From Bacillota bacterium (GTDB lineage: Bacteria; Bacillota; Clostridia; Peptostreptococcales; Anaerovoracaceae): 64,000 bases of DNA. Location of the stretch: the NCBI GenBank assembly GCA_019420305.1, contig JAHZHL010000020.1, positions 124,001 through 188,000 on the forward strand. Reading direction: 5' to 3'. A model generated the notes under the pieces. It was not told the DNA's origin, did not search any database, and saw nothing but the letters and a program-made list of their open reading frames with translations. Position numbers and translations under genes: made by a program. Every line of letters begins with the position of its first letter. The first letter of the stretch is position 1. This document shows, one piece after another, positions 32,183-40,204 of this stretch.

Positions 32183-34189
32183 TTATACCTTCTTTGTATA
32201 ACCCTTTTTCAGATAAATCCAATATCCGTTGGTTTTAAGCTGTCCCCATTTGCCGTTCGACGTCTTTGCTTTCAGACGGTATATCCGGTTCTTCCTGACT
32301 TTCCCCATCGTTCTGGAACTGGTGCTGTAGCTCTTTCTCATACGCAGGCTGCTCACTTTGATGCGCACTCTCTGTGAAGTTTTTACCACTTTCGAAGAAG
32401 ACACGGCTTTTGTACGCCCTCTCAGGTAAATCCAGTATCCGTTGGTTCTGAGCTGTCCCCATCTTCCATTTGAGGTTTTCGCTTTCAGGCGGTAAACCGT
32501 ATTTTTCTTGGCTCTTCCTACAACCGTCCCTTTTGTGCTCGGACTTTTACGGATCTTCAGATTATTGTAAGTCACCTTTACTTTCTGTGAGGACTTGACA
32601 GTCTTTACGGAAGAGGAGCCGGAGCTTCCGGTTACCACTTTTGTGTATCCGTTTTTCAGATAAATCCAGTACCCGTTGGTTTTAAGCTGTCCCCATTTGC
32701 CGTCTCTTGTTTTCGCCTTCAGCTGATAGGTCTTATTCTTTTTCGCTTTTCCCATGCTTCTGGAGCTGGTACTGTAGCTTTTTCTCATGTTCAGGCTGCT
32801 TACCAGAACCTTGACTTTCTGGGAACTGCTTACAACCTTGGAAACGGAACTGCTTCCGGAACTTGTATTGGAAGAGGATGAGGATCCCGAGTCAATCGAC
32901 GAACCCTCCGATCCGTCTTTTTCCATGCCATAGTAATCGGCGATTACTTTCGCTTCCGCCTCTGCCATTTTTTTCAGATTGGCATTACTGGAGAGCCATT
33001 TGGCGGCGGCAAGATTTGTATGGAAAGAATGTTCCAGAATCATGCCTTTTGTTCCGACTGCCTTGGATCCCCTCAGCACTCCGTAATATTCGGTCCGGTT
33101 GTCGCTGTTGAGCCGCTGCCATACTTTGTAGCTCTGTTTTGTATTCATTGTGTCTTCAATGGCTTTCCCCAGATTTTTCGCGAGCTTGTCCCCGGTATTG
33201 CCTCTTTGCGTAATGATCAGAGGATAATCCGTTGATTTGGAGGATACCGCGTTTGAATGAAGGGAAAGAAACAGATCATATCCCTTGGACGCGGTTCCGC
33301 GGTTATATACATTCAGATCCTTCGCCTGGCTTGTCCTGGTGACGCCTACCGCAAATCCGCTGTATTCCAGCAGTTCCGCTTTCAGATAGTTGTGGAGCGT
33401 CCACGCCATGTTGGATTCGTAATAGCTGGAATACACCGGGCTTCGATTGTACTTCCCGTAATGTCCGGCATCCAGCATGATTTTAATCTGCTTGGAAAAA
33501 ACCGCTTTTACCGCATGAGGTTCCGCAACCCCACTGAGCGTATATGTACTTTTCGCGCCTACTGATTTTCCATCTACCTGCAGATCCGAAAGATAATATC
33601 CGCTTTTCGCTTTCGCGGTAATGGTCCTGCTTCCGTTCTCGGTTACATTGCCCGTCGCGGTAATGCTTCCCCTTGAAGAGGAATTTACGGAAGTTGAAAT
33701 CTTATAATTTTCCAGTTTCGCGAACGCCGCAGCTACTGTCATGTCGCCTTCCACAGCAAAGCTTCCGGAAACGCTCTTGTACGGATTGGCAACCGCGACT
33801 TTCTTATCCCCGATCGTAATGGATACAATTTTATATCCGCTGGACGGTGTCACGGTATAAGAAATCGTTTCTCCTTCCGCAGCTTCGCTTTTTCCGGTTT
33901 TAATGGAACCGCCTCCGGATTCGATCCTGGTTCGAATCGGATATACAGCTTCCGTTCCGGAATCCGCTTCCGGCTGTGAAACTTCTTTTTTGGCCGCTTT
34001 CGCTTCCGCGGAGCTTTCCTCCTCAGGAAGAGATTCTTCCGCGGACTGTGCCGGTTCTTCTTCTGATTTTACTGCCACCTGCGGGTTCTGCGTCTGCGTT
34101 TCCGCGAATACAGTCGGCGCGGCTGAAAAAACCGTCAAGAACATGCAGAGAGCGGTCACGATGCTGAAAATTCTAGTTCTGTTCCTCAT
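32183..34189 (-). CDS. Secreted N-acetylmuramoyl-L-alanine amidase with three SH3-type domains
   Basis: The start at 34189 gives 668 residues with a proper signal peptide (IFSIVTALCMFLTVFSAAP); an ATG far upstream adds residues read across the promoter. The order is signal peptide, Ser/Glu-rich linker, two beta-repeat domains (about 80-225), amidase_3 domain (LDAGHYGKYNRSP, SLHSNA, ILEHSFHTN), then three SH3b repeats, each with SLNMRKSYST- or LKIRKSPST-type starts and ending GYWIYL. SH3b domains bind cell-wall peptides. The repeats are similar enough at DNA level to recombine. It is first of the two-gene amidase unit. Confidence 0.9.
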   Translation of the reverse strand: MRNRTRIFSIVTALCMFLTVFSAAPTVFAETQTQNPQVAVKSEEEPAQSAEESLPEEESSAEAKAAKKEVSQPEADSGTEAVYPIRTRIESGGGSIKTGKSEAAEGETISYTVTPSSGYKIVSITIGDKKVAVANPYKSVSGSFAVEGDMTVAAAFAKLENYKISTSVNSSSRGSITATGNVTENGSRTITAKAKSGYYLSDLQVDGKSVGAKSTYTLSGVAEPHAVKAVFSKQIKIMLDAGHYGKYNRSPVYSSYYESNMAWTLHNYLKAELLEYSGFAVGVTRTSQAKDLNVYNRGTASKGYDLFLSLHSNAVSSKSTDYPLIITQRGNTGDKLAKNLGKAIEDTMNTKQSYKVWQRLNSDNRTEYYGVLRGSKAVGTKGMILEHSFHTNLAAAKWLSSNANLKKMAEAEAKVIADYYGMEKDGSEGSSIDSGSSSSSNTSSGSSSVSKVVSSSQKVKVLVSSLNMRKSYSTSSRSMGKAKKNKTYQLKAKTRDGKWGQLKTNGYWIYLKNGYTKVVTGSSGSSSVKTVKSSQKVKVTYNNLKIRKSPSTKGTVVGRAKKNTVYRLKAKTSNGRWGQLRTNGYWIYLRGRTKAVSSSKVVKTSQRVRIKVSSLRMRKSYSTSSRTMGKVRKNRIYRLKAKTSNGKWGQLKTNGYWIYLKKGYTKKV

Positions 34190-34243
34190 TATGTTTACCT
34201 CTTTTAATAAATAATAACCAGATATTAATATGAAAACGATTTT

Positions 34244-34272
34244 ATTATACATGCAGGATCCGCAAAATTCAA
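34244..34272 (-). promoter_or_regulatory. Promoter of the amidase pair
   Basis: TTGAAT (34267-34272), 17 bp, TATAAT (34244-34249), followed by an A/T-rich leader and AGAGGT before the ATG at 34189. Confidence 0.75.
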
Positions 34273-34387
34273 GATTTTCGGTTACCCGAATCCGGATTTT
34301 GAGCAGAACTTTCTTCCATTTTTGATAATATATTATGTAAACCACAAGATATGCGGCTGGTTCATTGGTTATAACAAGCTTTCCTAC

Positions 34388-34421
34388 ATAAAAAAAGAGG
34401 ATCCGGAGGATCCTCTTTTTA
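34388..34421 (-). terminator. rpmF terminator
   Basis: A perfect stem, AAAGAGGATCC with GGATCCTCTTT, loop of four to five bases, T-run on both strands. It follows the rpmF stop by about 13 bp. Confidence 0.85.
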
Positions 34422-34433
34422 CAATCATATCGT

Positions 34434-34616
34434 TTAAGCTTCGGAAGAAACAACTTCCTTGCCGTTGTAGTAATTGCAATTTGGGCAAACTCTATGTGGA
34501 AGTTTAGGCTCATGACACTGCGGGCAAATGGAAAGTCCCGGCGCTGTCATCTTCATATTCTGTGATCTTCTTTTGTCTCTTCTTGCTTTCGACGTTTTCC
34601 TCTTAGGTACTGCCAT
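34434..34616 (-). CDS. rpmF: 50S ribosomal protein L32
   Basis: The 60-residue product begins MAVPKRKTSKARRDKRRSQN and has the zinc-binding CPQCHEPKLPHRVCPNC, so this is the zinc-dependent form of L32. The usual upstream partner, a DUF177 (YlbN-like) gene, is missing: only a promoter separates it from ackA. An AGGAGG site precedes the ATG. Confidence 0.96.
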   Translation of the reverse strand: MAVPKRKTSKARRDKRRSQNMKMTAPGLSICPQCHEPKLPHRVCPNCNYYNGKEVVSSEA

Positions 34617-34666
34617 TTCTACACCTCCTTTTTGCTCATTTGTGTAAGTTTAGTTACAACTTCTCA

Positions 34667-34695
34667 ATTATATAGTCCCGCGGACAAAATGTCAA
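34667..34695 (-). promoter_or_regulatory. rpmF promoter
   Basis: A consensus promoter: TTGACA (34690-34695), exactly 17 bp, TATAAT (34667-34672). It is the strongest promoter seen in the window, as expected for a ribosomal protein gene. Confidence 0.9.
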
Positions 34696-34740
34696 CCTTT
34701 TAATTGCCATTCTTTTCGATACTTCCGCGAAAGGACGCGA

Positions 34741-35943
34741 TTAGACACGCGGTTTGCAGAGTCTGTAAGTATCTCTCGCGATCATCAGTTCCTCATTTGT
34801 CGGGATCAGAATGATTTTTACTCTGGAGTCGTCTCTGGAAATAATCATTTCCTTACCTCTTACTTTATTCTTTACAACGTCCAGTTTGATTCCCAGGTTG
34901 CCCAGGTCGTTGCAGATGATGTCTCTCATGGAAACGTCATTCTCACCAACGCCGGCCGTAAATACAATCGCGTCTACGCCGTTCATTTCCGCAATATAAG
35001 CGCCGATGTAGAATCTTACTTTATGAGCGAACACTTTGATCGCCAGCAGCGCTCTTTCGTTTCCTTCGGCAGCCGCGGCTTCCAGATCGCGGAAGTCGCT
35101 GGATACACCGGAAATACCCAGTACGCCGGATTTCTTGTTCAGGATTTCGTTGGCTTCACCCTGTGCCAGATGTTCTTTCTCTCTGATATAGGTAACGATT
35201 GCCGGGTCAATATCTCCGGATCTTGTTCCCATTACCAGACCCTCCAGCGGAGTGAATCCCATGGAAGTGTCGATGCACACGCCGCGCTTGATCGCGGATA
35301 CGGAAGCCCCGTTGCCCAGGTGGCAAGTAATGATTTTCAGATCATTGATGTTTACGTTCAGAATATCGGAAGCCCTCTCCGCAACATATTTATGGCTGGT
35401 GCCGTGGAATCCGTATCTTCTGATTCCGTACTTTTCATAATACTCATACGGGATTGCGTAAATATAAGATTCCGGAGGCATAGTCTGATGAAATGCCGTA
35501 TCAAATACCGCTACCATCGGAGTCTCCGGCATCAGTTCTCTGCATGCCGCGATTCCAAGAAGGTTCGGCGGATTGTGCAGCGGTGCAAGCTCTACGCACT
35601 CTTCCAGTGTCTTCAGTACCGCGTCGTCGATTACAACGGATTCCGCGTATTTTTCGCCCGCATGTACCACGCGGTGTCCAACAGCGCCGATTTCGCTCAT
35701 ATCTTTTACTACGCCGTGGTTTTCGTCAACAAGAGCATCCAGTACATGACCGATCGCATCTTTGTGGTCTGCCATCGGAGTAACCAGCTTGAACTTGTCC
35801 ATACCGATCTTTTCATGGGTGATAACGGAACCTTCCATGCCGATCCGCTCTACCAGCCCTTTTGCTTCCAAAACTTCGTTAGTCATATCAAGTACCTGGT
35901 ATTTCAGTGACGAACTACCGCAGTTGATAACTAAAACTTTCAT
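34741..35943 (-). CDS. ackA: Acetate kinase
   Basis: A 400-residue acetate kinase: KVLVINCGSSSLKYQ at the N-terminus, HRVVHAGE, the GFHGTSHKYV segment, HLGNGAS and the MGFTPLEGLVMGTRSGDIDP signature. It makes ATP from acetyl phosphate in fermentation. No pta gene is adjacent. It has its own promoter and lies downstream of tmcAL, an enzyme that uses acetate and ATP. Confidence 0.97.
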   Translation of the reverse strand: MKVLVINCGSSSLKYQVLDMTNEVLEAKGLVERIGMEGSVITHEKIGMDKFKLVTPMADHKDAIGHVLDALVDENHGVVKDMSEIGAVGHRVVHAGEKYAESVVIDDAVLKTLEECVELAPLHNPPNLLGIAACRELMPETPMVAVFDTAFHQTMPPESYIYAIPYEYYEKYGIRRYGFHGTSHKYVAERASDILNVNINDLKIITCHLGNGASVSAIKRGVCIDTSMGFTPLEGLVMGTRSGDIDPAIVTYIREKEHLAQGEANEILNKKSGVLGISGVSSDFRDLEAAAAEGNERALLAIKVFAHKVRFYIGAYIAEMNGVDAIVFTAGVGENDVSMRDIICNDLGNLGIKLDVVKNKVRGKEMIISRDDSRVKIILIPTNEELMIARDTYRLCKPRV

Positions 35944-36008
35944 TCAATCTTCCTCCATACTTTTATGATATTTTCTGCATAAGCTGCATGTTCGAAACAA
36001 CAACATCT

Positions 36009-36037
36009 ATTATAATCTTCTTTTCACAGTTTTTCAA
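36009..36037 (-). promoter_or_regulatory. ackA promoter
   Basis: TTGAAA (36032-36037), 17 bp, TATAAT (36009-36014), with a leader of about 60 nt ending in GGAGGAAG before the ATG. Confidence 0.8.
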
Positions 36038-36079
36038 GGATTTTCAGGCAGTTTGACAGGACACGGACGGGAATCGCAT

Positions 36080-37240
36080 TTAGTCCTGCCCCATGTAGGG
36101 CCGCATCACATAATCACATCGCTTGTACAAATCCTCACCTGTCAGAACATTATAAAGATCTCCCGCCAGGATATCGTACTTCAGCAGTTCCGGAAGAGAC
36201 TCCTCTTTATTGATGTTGGTAAGGACCGGAATCGCTGCGTGTTTTTTTATCTGCCGGAGCACCTGTTTTCCTTTGTCACCCGCCGCCAGAACTCTGGCGT
36301 AACAGCAGTCTTCAAACTCGGAAAGCCCCATCAGCATCTGACAGAGAATTCTCCGGATTCTGCTCTCCGGATACCGCTTTGTTTTCACCTGCTCCACAAA
36401 TTGCTCCAGGCTGTCGCAGAGTCTTACCTGCGCCTTCATCCGGTTCTCCAGACCTTCTCCAACGGAATGGATTTCCGCCAGTTCCTGCGCGGAGCTGCGC
36501 AGCAGGATACTCCGTATCAATTCAAAATATCCGCTTATCTCGCGCCGCTGCGAAAAGGCTTCTTCTACCCTGGGGGGAATGCATTGTTTCCGTTCCACCG
36601 GACTCAAAAACCGGCGGATCGCGGTAGCGCTGGCAATCGTCCCGGAAGGAACACGGTCAAAGTACCCGCTTCCCTTTCGGTTTACCATAATCGGTTTTAT
36701 GTTGCTTCCTTGCAATTTCAACTGTTTCAGGTATTCCAGCGCGAGAATATTATTCGGTGTTGTGGAAAGTTCCGCATATTCTTTTCCCAGGCACGCTTCC
36801 ACGGAACGTTCCCTGGCCTTCGCGTATGAACATCCTTCTGACAGAAATTTCCTAAAACGTTCCCGGAAATCCGCGCTTTCTTCCGCCAGAAACTCCGCCA
36901 TACGTTCCAGTTCGGGCAGGGTACCTTTCTCTCCTCCAAAGCCCATGTGCGTCACGCACCCCAGCCCGTCCAGAATTCCGACGCCCCCTCTGGCAAAGGC
37001 TTCGGCGCTGTTTACCGCATAGGCAAACGGCAGCTCCAGCACCAGATCCGCTCCGCACTGAACAGCGAGACGGCTCCTGGTCCATTTATCGAAGACAGCC
37101 GGTTCTCCCCGCTGCGTAAAATTTCCGCTCATGACAACGACGCAGGCCTCCGCTTCCGCCAGCTTTCTGCACTGCTTAAGATGATATAAATGTCCGTTGT
37201 GAAACGGATTATATTCCGCTATGATTCCTACAATATTCAT
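36080..37240 (-). CDS. tmcAL: tRNA(Met) cytidine acetate ligase TmcAL (YlbM)
   Basis: The 386-residue protein opens MNIVGIIAEYNPFHNGHLYH, the nucleotidyltransferase HxGH motif of TmcAL, and has VMSGNFTQRGEPAVFDKW. The family activates acetate with ATP and acetylates C34 of elongator tRNA-Met. The ATG at 37240 matches the family start; a GTG at 37258 would add six residues. Neither has a good ribosome site; the ylbJ stop lies 8 bp away, so coupling is likely. The gene pair ylbJ-ylbM is near-contiguous in B. subtilis too. Confidence 0.92.
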   Translation of the reverse strand: MNIVGIIAEYNPFHNGHLYHLKQCRKLAEAEACVVVMSGNFTQRGEPAVFDKWTRSRLAVQCGADLVLELPFAYAVNSAEAFARGGVGILDGLGCVTHMGFGGEKGTLPELERMAEFLAEESADFRERFRKFLSEGCSYAKARERSVEACLGKEYAELSTTPNNILALEYLKQLKLQGSNIKPIMVNRKGSGYFDRVPSGTIASATAIRRFLSPVERKQCIPPRVEEAFSQRREISGYFELIRSILLRSSAQELAEIHSVGEGLENRMKAQVRLCDSLEQFVEQVKTKRYPESRIRRILCQMLMGLSEFEDCCYARVLAAGDKGKQVLRQIKKHAAIPVLTNINKEESLPELLKYDILAGDLYNVLTGEDLYKRCDYVMRPYMGQD

Positions 37241-37247
37241 GGAATTA

Positions 37248-38159
37248 TCATACCACACACAGGGTCAGAAAGAAAGCGATCAGACCGGCAAAAATGCTGT
37301 GAGTCAGTTTGGTCAGCAGAAAATACGGCAGGGGCACACCCGACCCGGACAGCATGCTCATAGACTGGCCGATGATGGACAGTCCTCCCCAGGAAAGAAT
37401 CATGGCAGCCAGGATGCAGATCCATTCAAAAGAAAGTCCCGCGCACTCTGACAGCGCGCCGCAGCCTACGGTCATTTCAAAGAATCCTTTGGCAGCCGCT
37501 TTTGCCGGCTGATAGGGAATCCATGAGAATGCTCCGCTCATATGAAGCAGATCCGTCAGGAACATAAACAGAACAATATAAGCCAGAATCACAGCCAGAG
37601 ATTTAAAGGCCGACAGAATAGCTTCGGTAAACAGCTCCAGCAGATCACTGTTTTTTCGTTTTATCGGACGGGCAGATGACCGTTCTCCTCCGGAAAACAG
37701 CAGCGAGTAAAAAACACCGTTGATCATCGCTCCCAGATAGTGGGCCGCCGCGATTAATACTCCGGCAGAAGCGGAACCCAACATTCCTACTCCGACTGCT
37801 CCAATCATAAACGTGGGGCCGGACGTGCTGCAAAAGCTGATCATCCGCTTGGCTTCCCGGGGAGAAATCACATTCTCCCGTCTCATATCCCCGATAATCT
37901 TCGCTCCCATGGGATAGCCGGACAGCACGCTCATGGCAAAGGGAAAAAGACTGGGTCTTATCAGATTGACTGCCCCCATGTAGTTCAAAAAATTCGCGCA
38001 GATGAAAAAGGGCAGCAGCGCCGGAAGCACACTGGTAACCCAGAGGGAAATTCCCTTCTGCGCGGAATAGACAGCCACAGATGGAAACAACACCATGAAA
38101 AGGCAGCAGGCCGATGTAAGAGCGCCCGCGATTATGAAATTCCGTTTTTTCCGCTTCAT
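37248..38159 (-). CDS. ylbJ: Sporulation integral membrane protein YlbJ
   Basis: The 303-residue protein has about eight hydrophobic helices with nucleoside-transporter 'gate' family features (VLSGYPMGAKII, FCSTSGPTFMIGAVGVGML). YlbJ is needed for normal spore formation in B. subtilis. The ATG at 38159 is preferred because GGAG lies six bases upstream; two in-frame ATGs at 38165 and 38171 lie inside that signal. The ribosome site is buried in a perfect 12-bp inverted repeat. Its usual upstream neighbour coaD is now 19 kb away, beyond the Rhs island. Confidence 0.88.
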   Translation of the reverse strand: MKRKKRNFIIAGALTSACCLFMVLFPSVAVYSAQKGISLWVTSVLPALLPFFICANFLNYMGAVNLIRPSLFPFAMSVLSGYPMGAKIIGDMRRENVISPREAKRMISFCSTSGPTFMIGAVGVGMLGSASAGVLIAAAHYLGAMINGVFYSLLFSGGERSSARPIKRKNSDLLELFTEAILSAFKSLAVILAYIVLFMFLTDLLHMSGAFSWIPYQPAKAAAKGFFEMTVGCGALSECAGLSFEWICILAAMILSWGGLSIIGQSMSMLSGSGVPLPYFLLTKLTHSIFAGLIAFFLTLCVV

Positions 38160-38163
38160 AAAC

Positions 38164-38201
38164 ATCTCCATGATTCATGGTATTCCCAAAATCATGGAGA
38201 T
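38164..38201 (-). promoter_or_regulatory. Inverted repeat covering the ylbJ ribosome site
   Basis: Arms ATCTCCATGATT (38164-38175) and AATCATGGAGAT (38190-38201) are perfect complements around a 14-nt loop. In ylbJ mRNA the 3' arm contains the GGAG ribosome site and two ATGs, so the hairpin could hide it. There is no T-run, so it is not a terminator. It could also be an operator. Confidence 0.6.
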
Positions 38202-38235
38202 ATGTATGGTTTTATTTTATTTCTTTTCTTGGCGG

Positions 38236-38572
38236 AAAGCCCATACCGCAGGCGAACATTGCTGCCCAAGACAGGAGCATGTTTGCCCATGGCTGCTGGC
38301 AGGAAGGCCTGGGGGCAAACATTGGTGTAAACACAGGTGGGTTGTTTGCCCGGAGACTTAAAATCTCCCTCTTTTCTCCGCGAATTTCACCTTATTGGAA
38401 GCAAGCGGGCAAACAAGTCGTGAAAAAAACAGGGGTTGTTTGCCCCTAGAGTGTATTCAGATGACTTTCGGGCAAACAGCACCGGGGGAAAAGGCAGGAT
38501 GTTTGCCCGCACCTTCTTCATCAAATATAATCCCCGGATTTTTTTCAAAATCAGGACATTATACATTTATTT
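38236..38572. repeat. Four-hairpin GGGCAAACA element, copy A
   Basis: Four inverted pairs of GGGCAAACA and TGTTTGCCC-type arms form hairpins at about 38253-38288 (left arm degenerate), 38313-38350, 38407-38445 and 38470-38508, with loops near 20 nt. A smaller hairpin, GGAGA-cttaaaa-TCTCC, lies between the second and third. The right end reads into the stop of the immunity gene at 38575. Identity to copy C is about 90% by eye over its length. Confidence 0.85.
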
Positions 38573-38574
38573 TT

Positions 38575-39051
38575 CTAATCTTCCCTTGATCCTTCCAGGA
38601 TCTTTAGCCGAAATACCAGATCGTCAAAGTCATCGTCAAATTCCCCATCATTACAATGATAAATGTATTCATTTTTTCCTATCGTTTCTTTTATCATCGC
38701 TCCATTATCCATCCAATAATCCGTACTTCCACTCTCATGTTGCCAACAATTATACAGTGTTACAATCCCATTCTTACTTTTTCCTTTTATTTTTAAAGGC
38801 TTCTGTTCTATTTCGGTCCATAATTCCTGCCAGAAAACAAATCTTTCTCCGGTTTCACCGCATCCGGAATCAAGTTCGCCTTCCGTATCCATACAAATTC
38901 CCTGTCGCAAACTTGAATTAACAGAAATCAACTCAAGTTCAGCCTGAAAATTCTCCTCTACCTTAATATCATCCGCCATCAATAAGGTTTTTCCCTGATA
39001 TTCGATTGGTTCACCTTTTGCCTCCGCGAATAATTCTATAAACTCGACCAT
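38575..39051 (-). CDS. Immunity protein candidate of LHH-type toxin (paralogue 1)
   Basis: A 158-residue acidic cytosolic protein. It shares with the genes at 54368 and 55120 the segments FWQELW, NGAMIKE or NAAMIKK, NEYIYHCND and the C-terminus FDDLVFRLKILEGSRED. It directly follows a broken LHH-nuclease toxin tail, whose stop codon overlaps the AGGAGG ribosome site of this gene, the layout of polymorphic-toxin immunity genes. An out-of-frame ATG lies 4 bp upstream. Element copy A starts at its stop codon. Confidence 0.7.
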   Translation of the reverse strand: MVEFIELFAEAKGEPIEYQGKTLLMADDIKVEENFQAELELISVNSSLRQGICMDTEGELDSGCGETGERFVFWQELWTEIEQKPLKIKGKSKNGIVTLYNCWQHESGSTDYWMDNGAMIKETIGKNEYIYHCNDGEFDDDFDDLVFRLKILEGSRED

Positions 39052-39055
39052 CCAT

Positions 39056-39202
39056 TTACCTCCTTACATGTCTATAGGGATCAATCTGTGCATGTTCATC
39101 CGGCCACACTTCTTTTAAATTTCGCTTCGCATTGCTCCCGCCTTTTCTGCGTGGTATTTTATGATGCAGTTCTTTCGATTTCCATTCTCCAGTTTCTTAT
39201 TC
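39056..39202 (-). pseudogene. LHH-nuclease toxin tail fragment (paralogue 1)
   Basis: The minus strand reads ETGEWKSKELHHKIPRRKGG, then NLKEVWPDEHAQIDPYRHVRR and a stop. ELHH with the downstream HAQID-type His is the LHH branch of the HNH/Endo VII nucleases, which end many Rhs and WXG toxins. An in-frame TAA just upstream and the lack of a start make it a remnant of about 45 residues. Confidence 0.7.
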
Positions 39203-39203
39203 C

Positions 39204-39296
39204 TCCCTTACTCCTTTCAGGATTTTCAACCGAAATACCAGATCGTCAAAGTCATCATCCCAGTCTCTATCATTGCAGTGATAAATATATTCATGC
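39204..39296 (-). pseudogene. Immunity-gene 3' remnant
   Basis: The minus strand encodes EYIYHCNDRDWDDDFDDLV and then FRLKIL, the conserved C-terminus of the three immunity paralogues, with no gene body. It is joined straight to the LHH fragment at 39202, so a deletion between cassettes probably fused them. It is closest to the DRDWDDDFDD form at 54368. Confidence 0.65.
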
Positions 39297-39327
39297 CTCC
39301 ATATTCATTCTCTCTTCTCCTTGGCTG

Positions 39328-39658
39328 GAAGCCCCTACCGCAGGCAAACATTGCTGCCCAAAGCAGGGGGATGTTTGCCTGCGTCTGCTGGCAGGAAGGT
39401 CCGGGGGCAAACATGGGTGTAAACACAGGTAGGTTGTTTGCCCAGAGACTTAAAATTCCCCTCTTTTCTCCGCAAAATTCACCTTATTGGAAGCAAGCGG
39501 GCAAACAAGTCGTGAAAAAAACAGGGGATGTTTGCCCGCAGAGCAGCTTCAGACGACTTTCTGGCAAACAGCACCGGGGGAAAAGGCAGGATGTTTGCCC
39601 GCGTCTTCTTCATCTAATATAGTCCCTGTTTTTTCAAAATCAGGATCATATACAGATT
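39328..39658. repeat. Four-hairpin GGGCAAACA element, copy B
   Basis: Same order of four inverted GCAAACA/TGTTTGC pairs as copy A and in the same orientation. It is the most diverged copy (for example TTTTTTCAAAATCAGGATCATATACAG at the right end). It begins after the 39296 remnant and ends 5 bp before the stop codon of the 47-codon gene at 39664. Confidence 0.85.
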
Positions 39659-39663
39659 AAATT

Positions 39664-39807
39664 TTACACATCACACTCATAACGGGTTATTAAATATTTC
39701 CCCTCTTTCGTCTTTTCCAGCGTAAAGATTGCGAATAAAAGATCCGGATCATAAAGTTCCACACATACTCTCATTTTATTCGGGCCTTCCTCATAGTAGG
39801 TATCCAT
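39664..39807 (-). CDS. 47-residue hypothetical protein
   Basis: The product starts MDTYYEEGPNKMRVCVELYD and ends KYLITRYECDV. GGGAGG lies at a suitable distance before the ATG. It is acidic, without a membrane span, and may be a small immunity protein or the end of a lost gene. Element copy B begins at its stop. Confidence 0.5.
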   Translation of the reverse strand: MDTYYEEGPNKMRVCVELYDPDLLFAIFTLEKTKEGKYLITRYECDV

Positions 39808-39840
39808 AAAATCCCTCCCTGCTTGAGTTCTGATGATGAT

Positions 39841-40176
39841 TTATACCATACTAAATCCAACCCCTGACATATGGAATATTTTACTGATAAGCACTACCAA
39901 ACCGTGCATAATAACCGGAGAAGCACTCGGAATGATGATGACAAAGATGATATAGCCTGAAATGGAGAGTTTATCACCGTACCTTTTCTTCGCAACCGCA
40001 ATGGCGATTACATTAATAACAATTATCAAAAGTAATCCTATCATTAATCCTGCCCGGTCATAATTTCCCATTTCTTTGAATATCAATAAAAATCTCAATT
40101 GAGAAATAATCCAGAAACTAATAATGAAATTCAGGAGCACAATAATCGGTACAACTTTTCTATGAAATGTATGCAT
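39841..40176 (-). CDS. Small membrane protein, immunity candidate
   Basis: A 111-residue protein with three or four hydrophobic helices (VVPIIVLLNFIISFWIISQL, MIGLLLIIVINVIAIAVA, ISGYIIFVIIIPSASPVIM). No family recognised. It lies within a run of small minus-strand genes of low GC in the Rhs island, where small membrane proteins commonly protect against toxins acting on membranes. That role is inference. Confidence 0.55.
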   Translation of the reverse strand: MHTFHRKVVPIIVLLNFIISFWIISQLRFLLIFKEMGNYDRAGLMIGLLLIIVINVIAIAVAKKRYGDKLSISGYIIFVIIIPSASPVIMHGLVVLISKIFHMSGVGFSMV

Positions 40177-40204
40177 TGGATTTCCCCCTGCGACAATATG
40201 CCGC

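Noticed and set aside
38177..38449. Conserved plus-strand reading frames inside the hairpin elements (text such as WKQAGKQVVKKTG in all copies)
   Set aside because: The frames are open because the repeat is conserved at DNA level. Differences between copies change amino acids freely, no ribosome site is seen, and copy A has an early stop.
38236..38572. CRISPR array from repeated GGGCAAACA motifs
   Set aside because: The motifs alternate in orientation, are only 9 bp, are unevenly spaced and the intervening sequence is itself conserved among the three copies. No cas genes are present.
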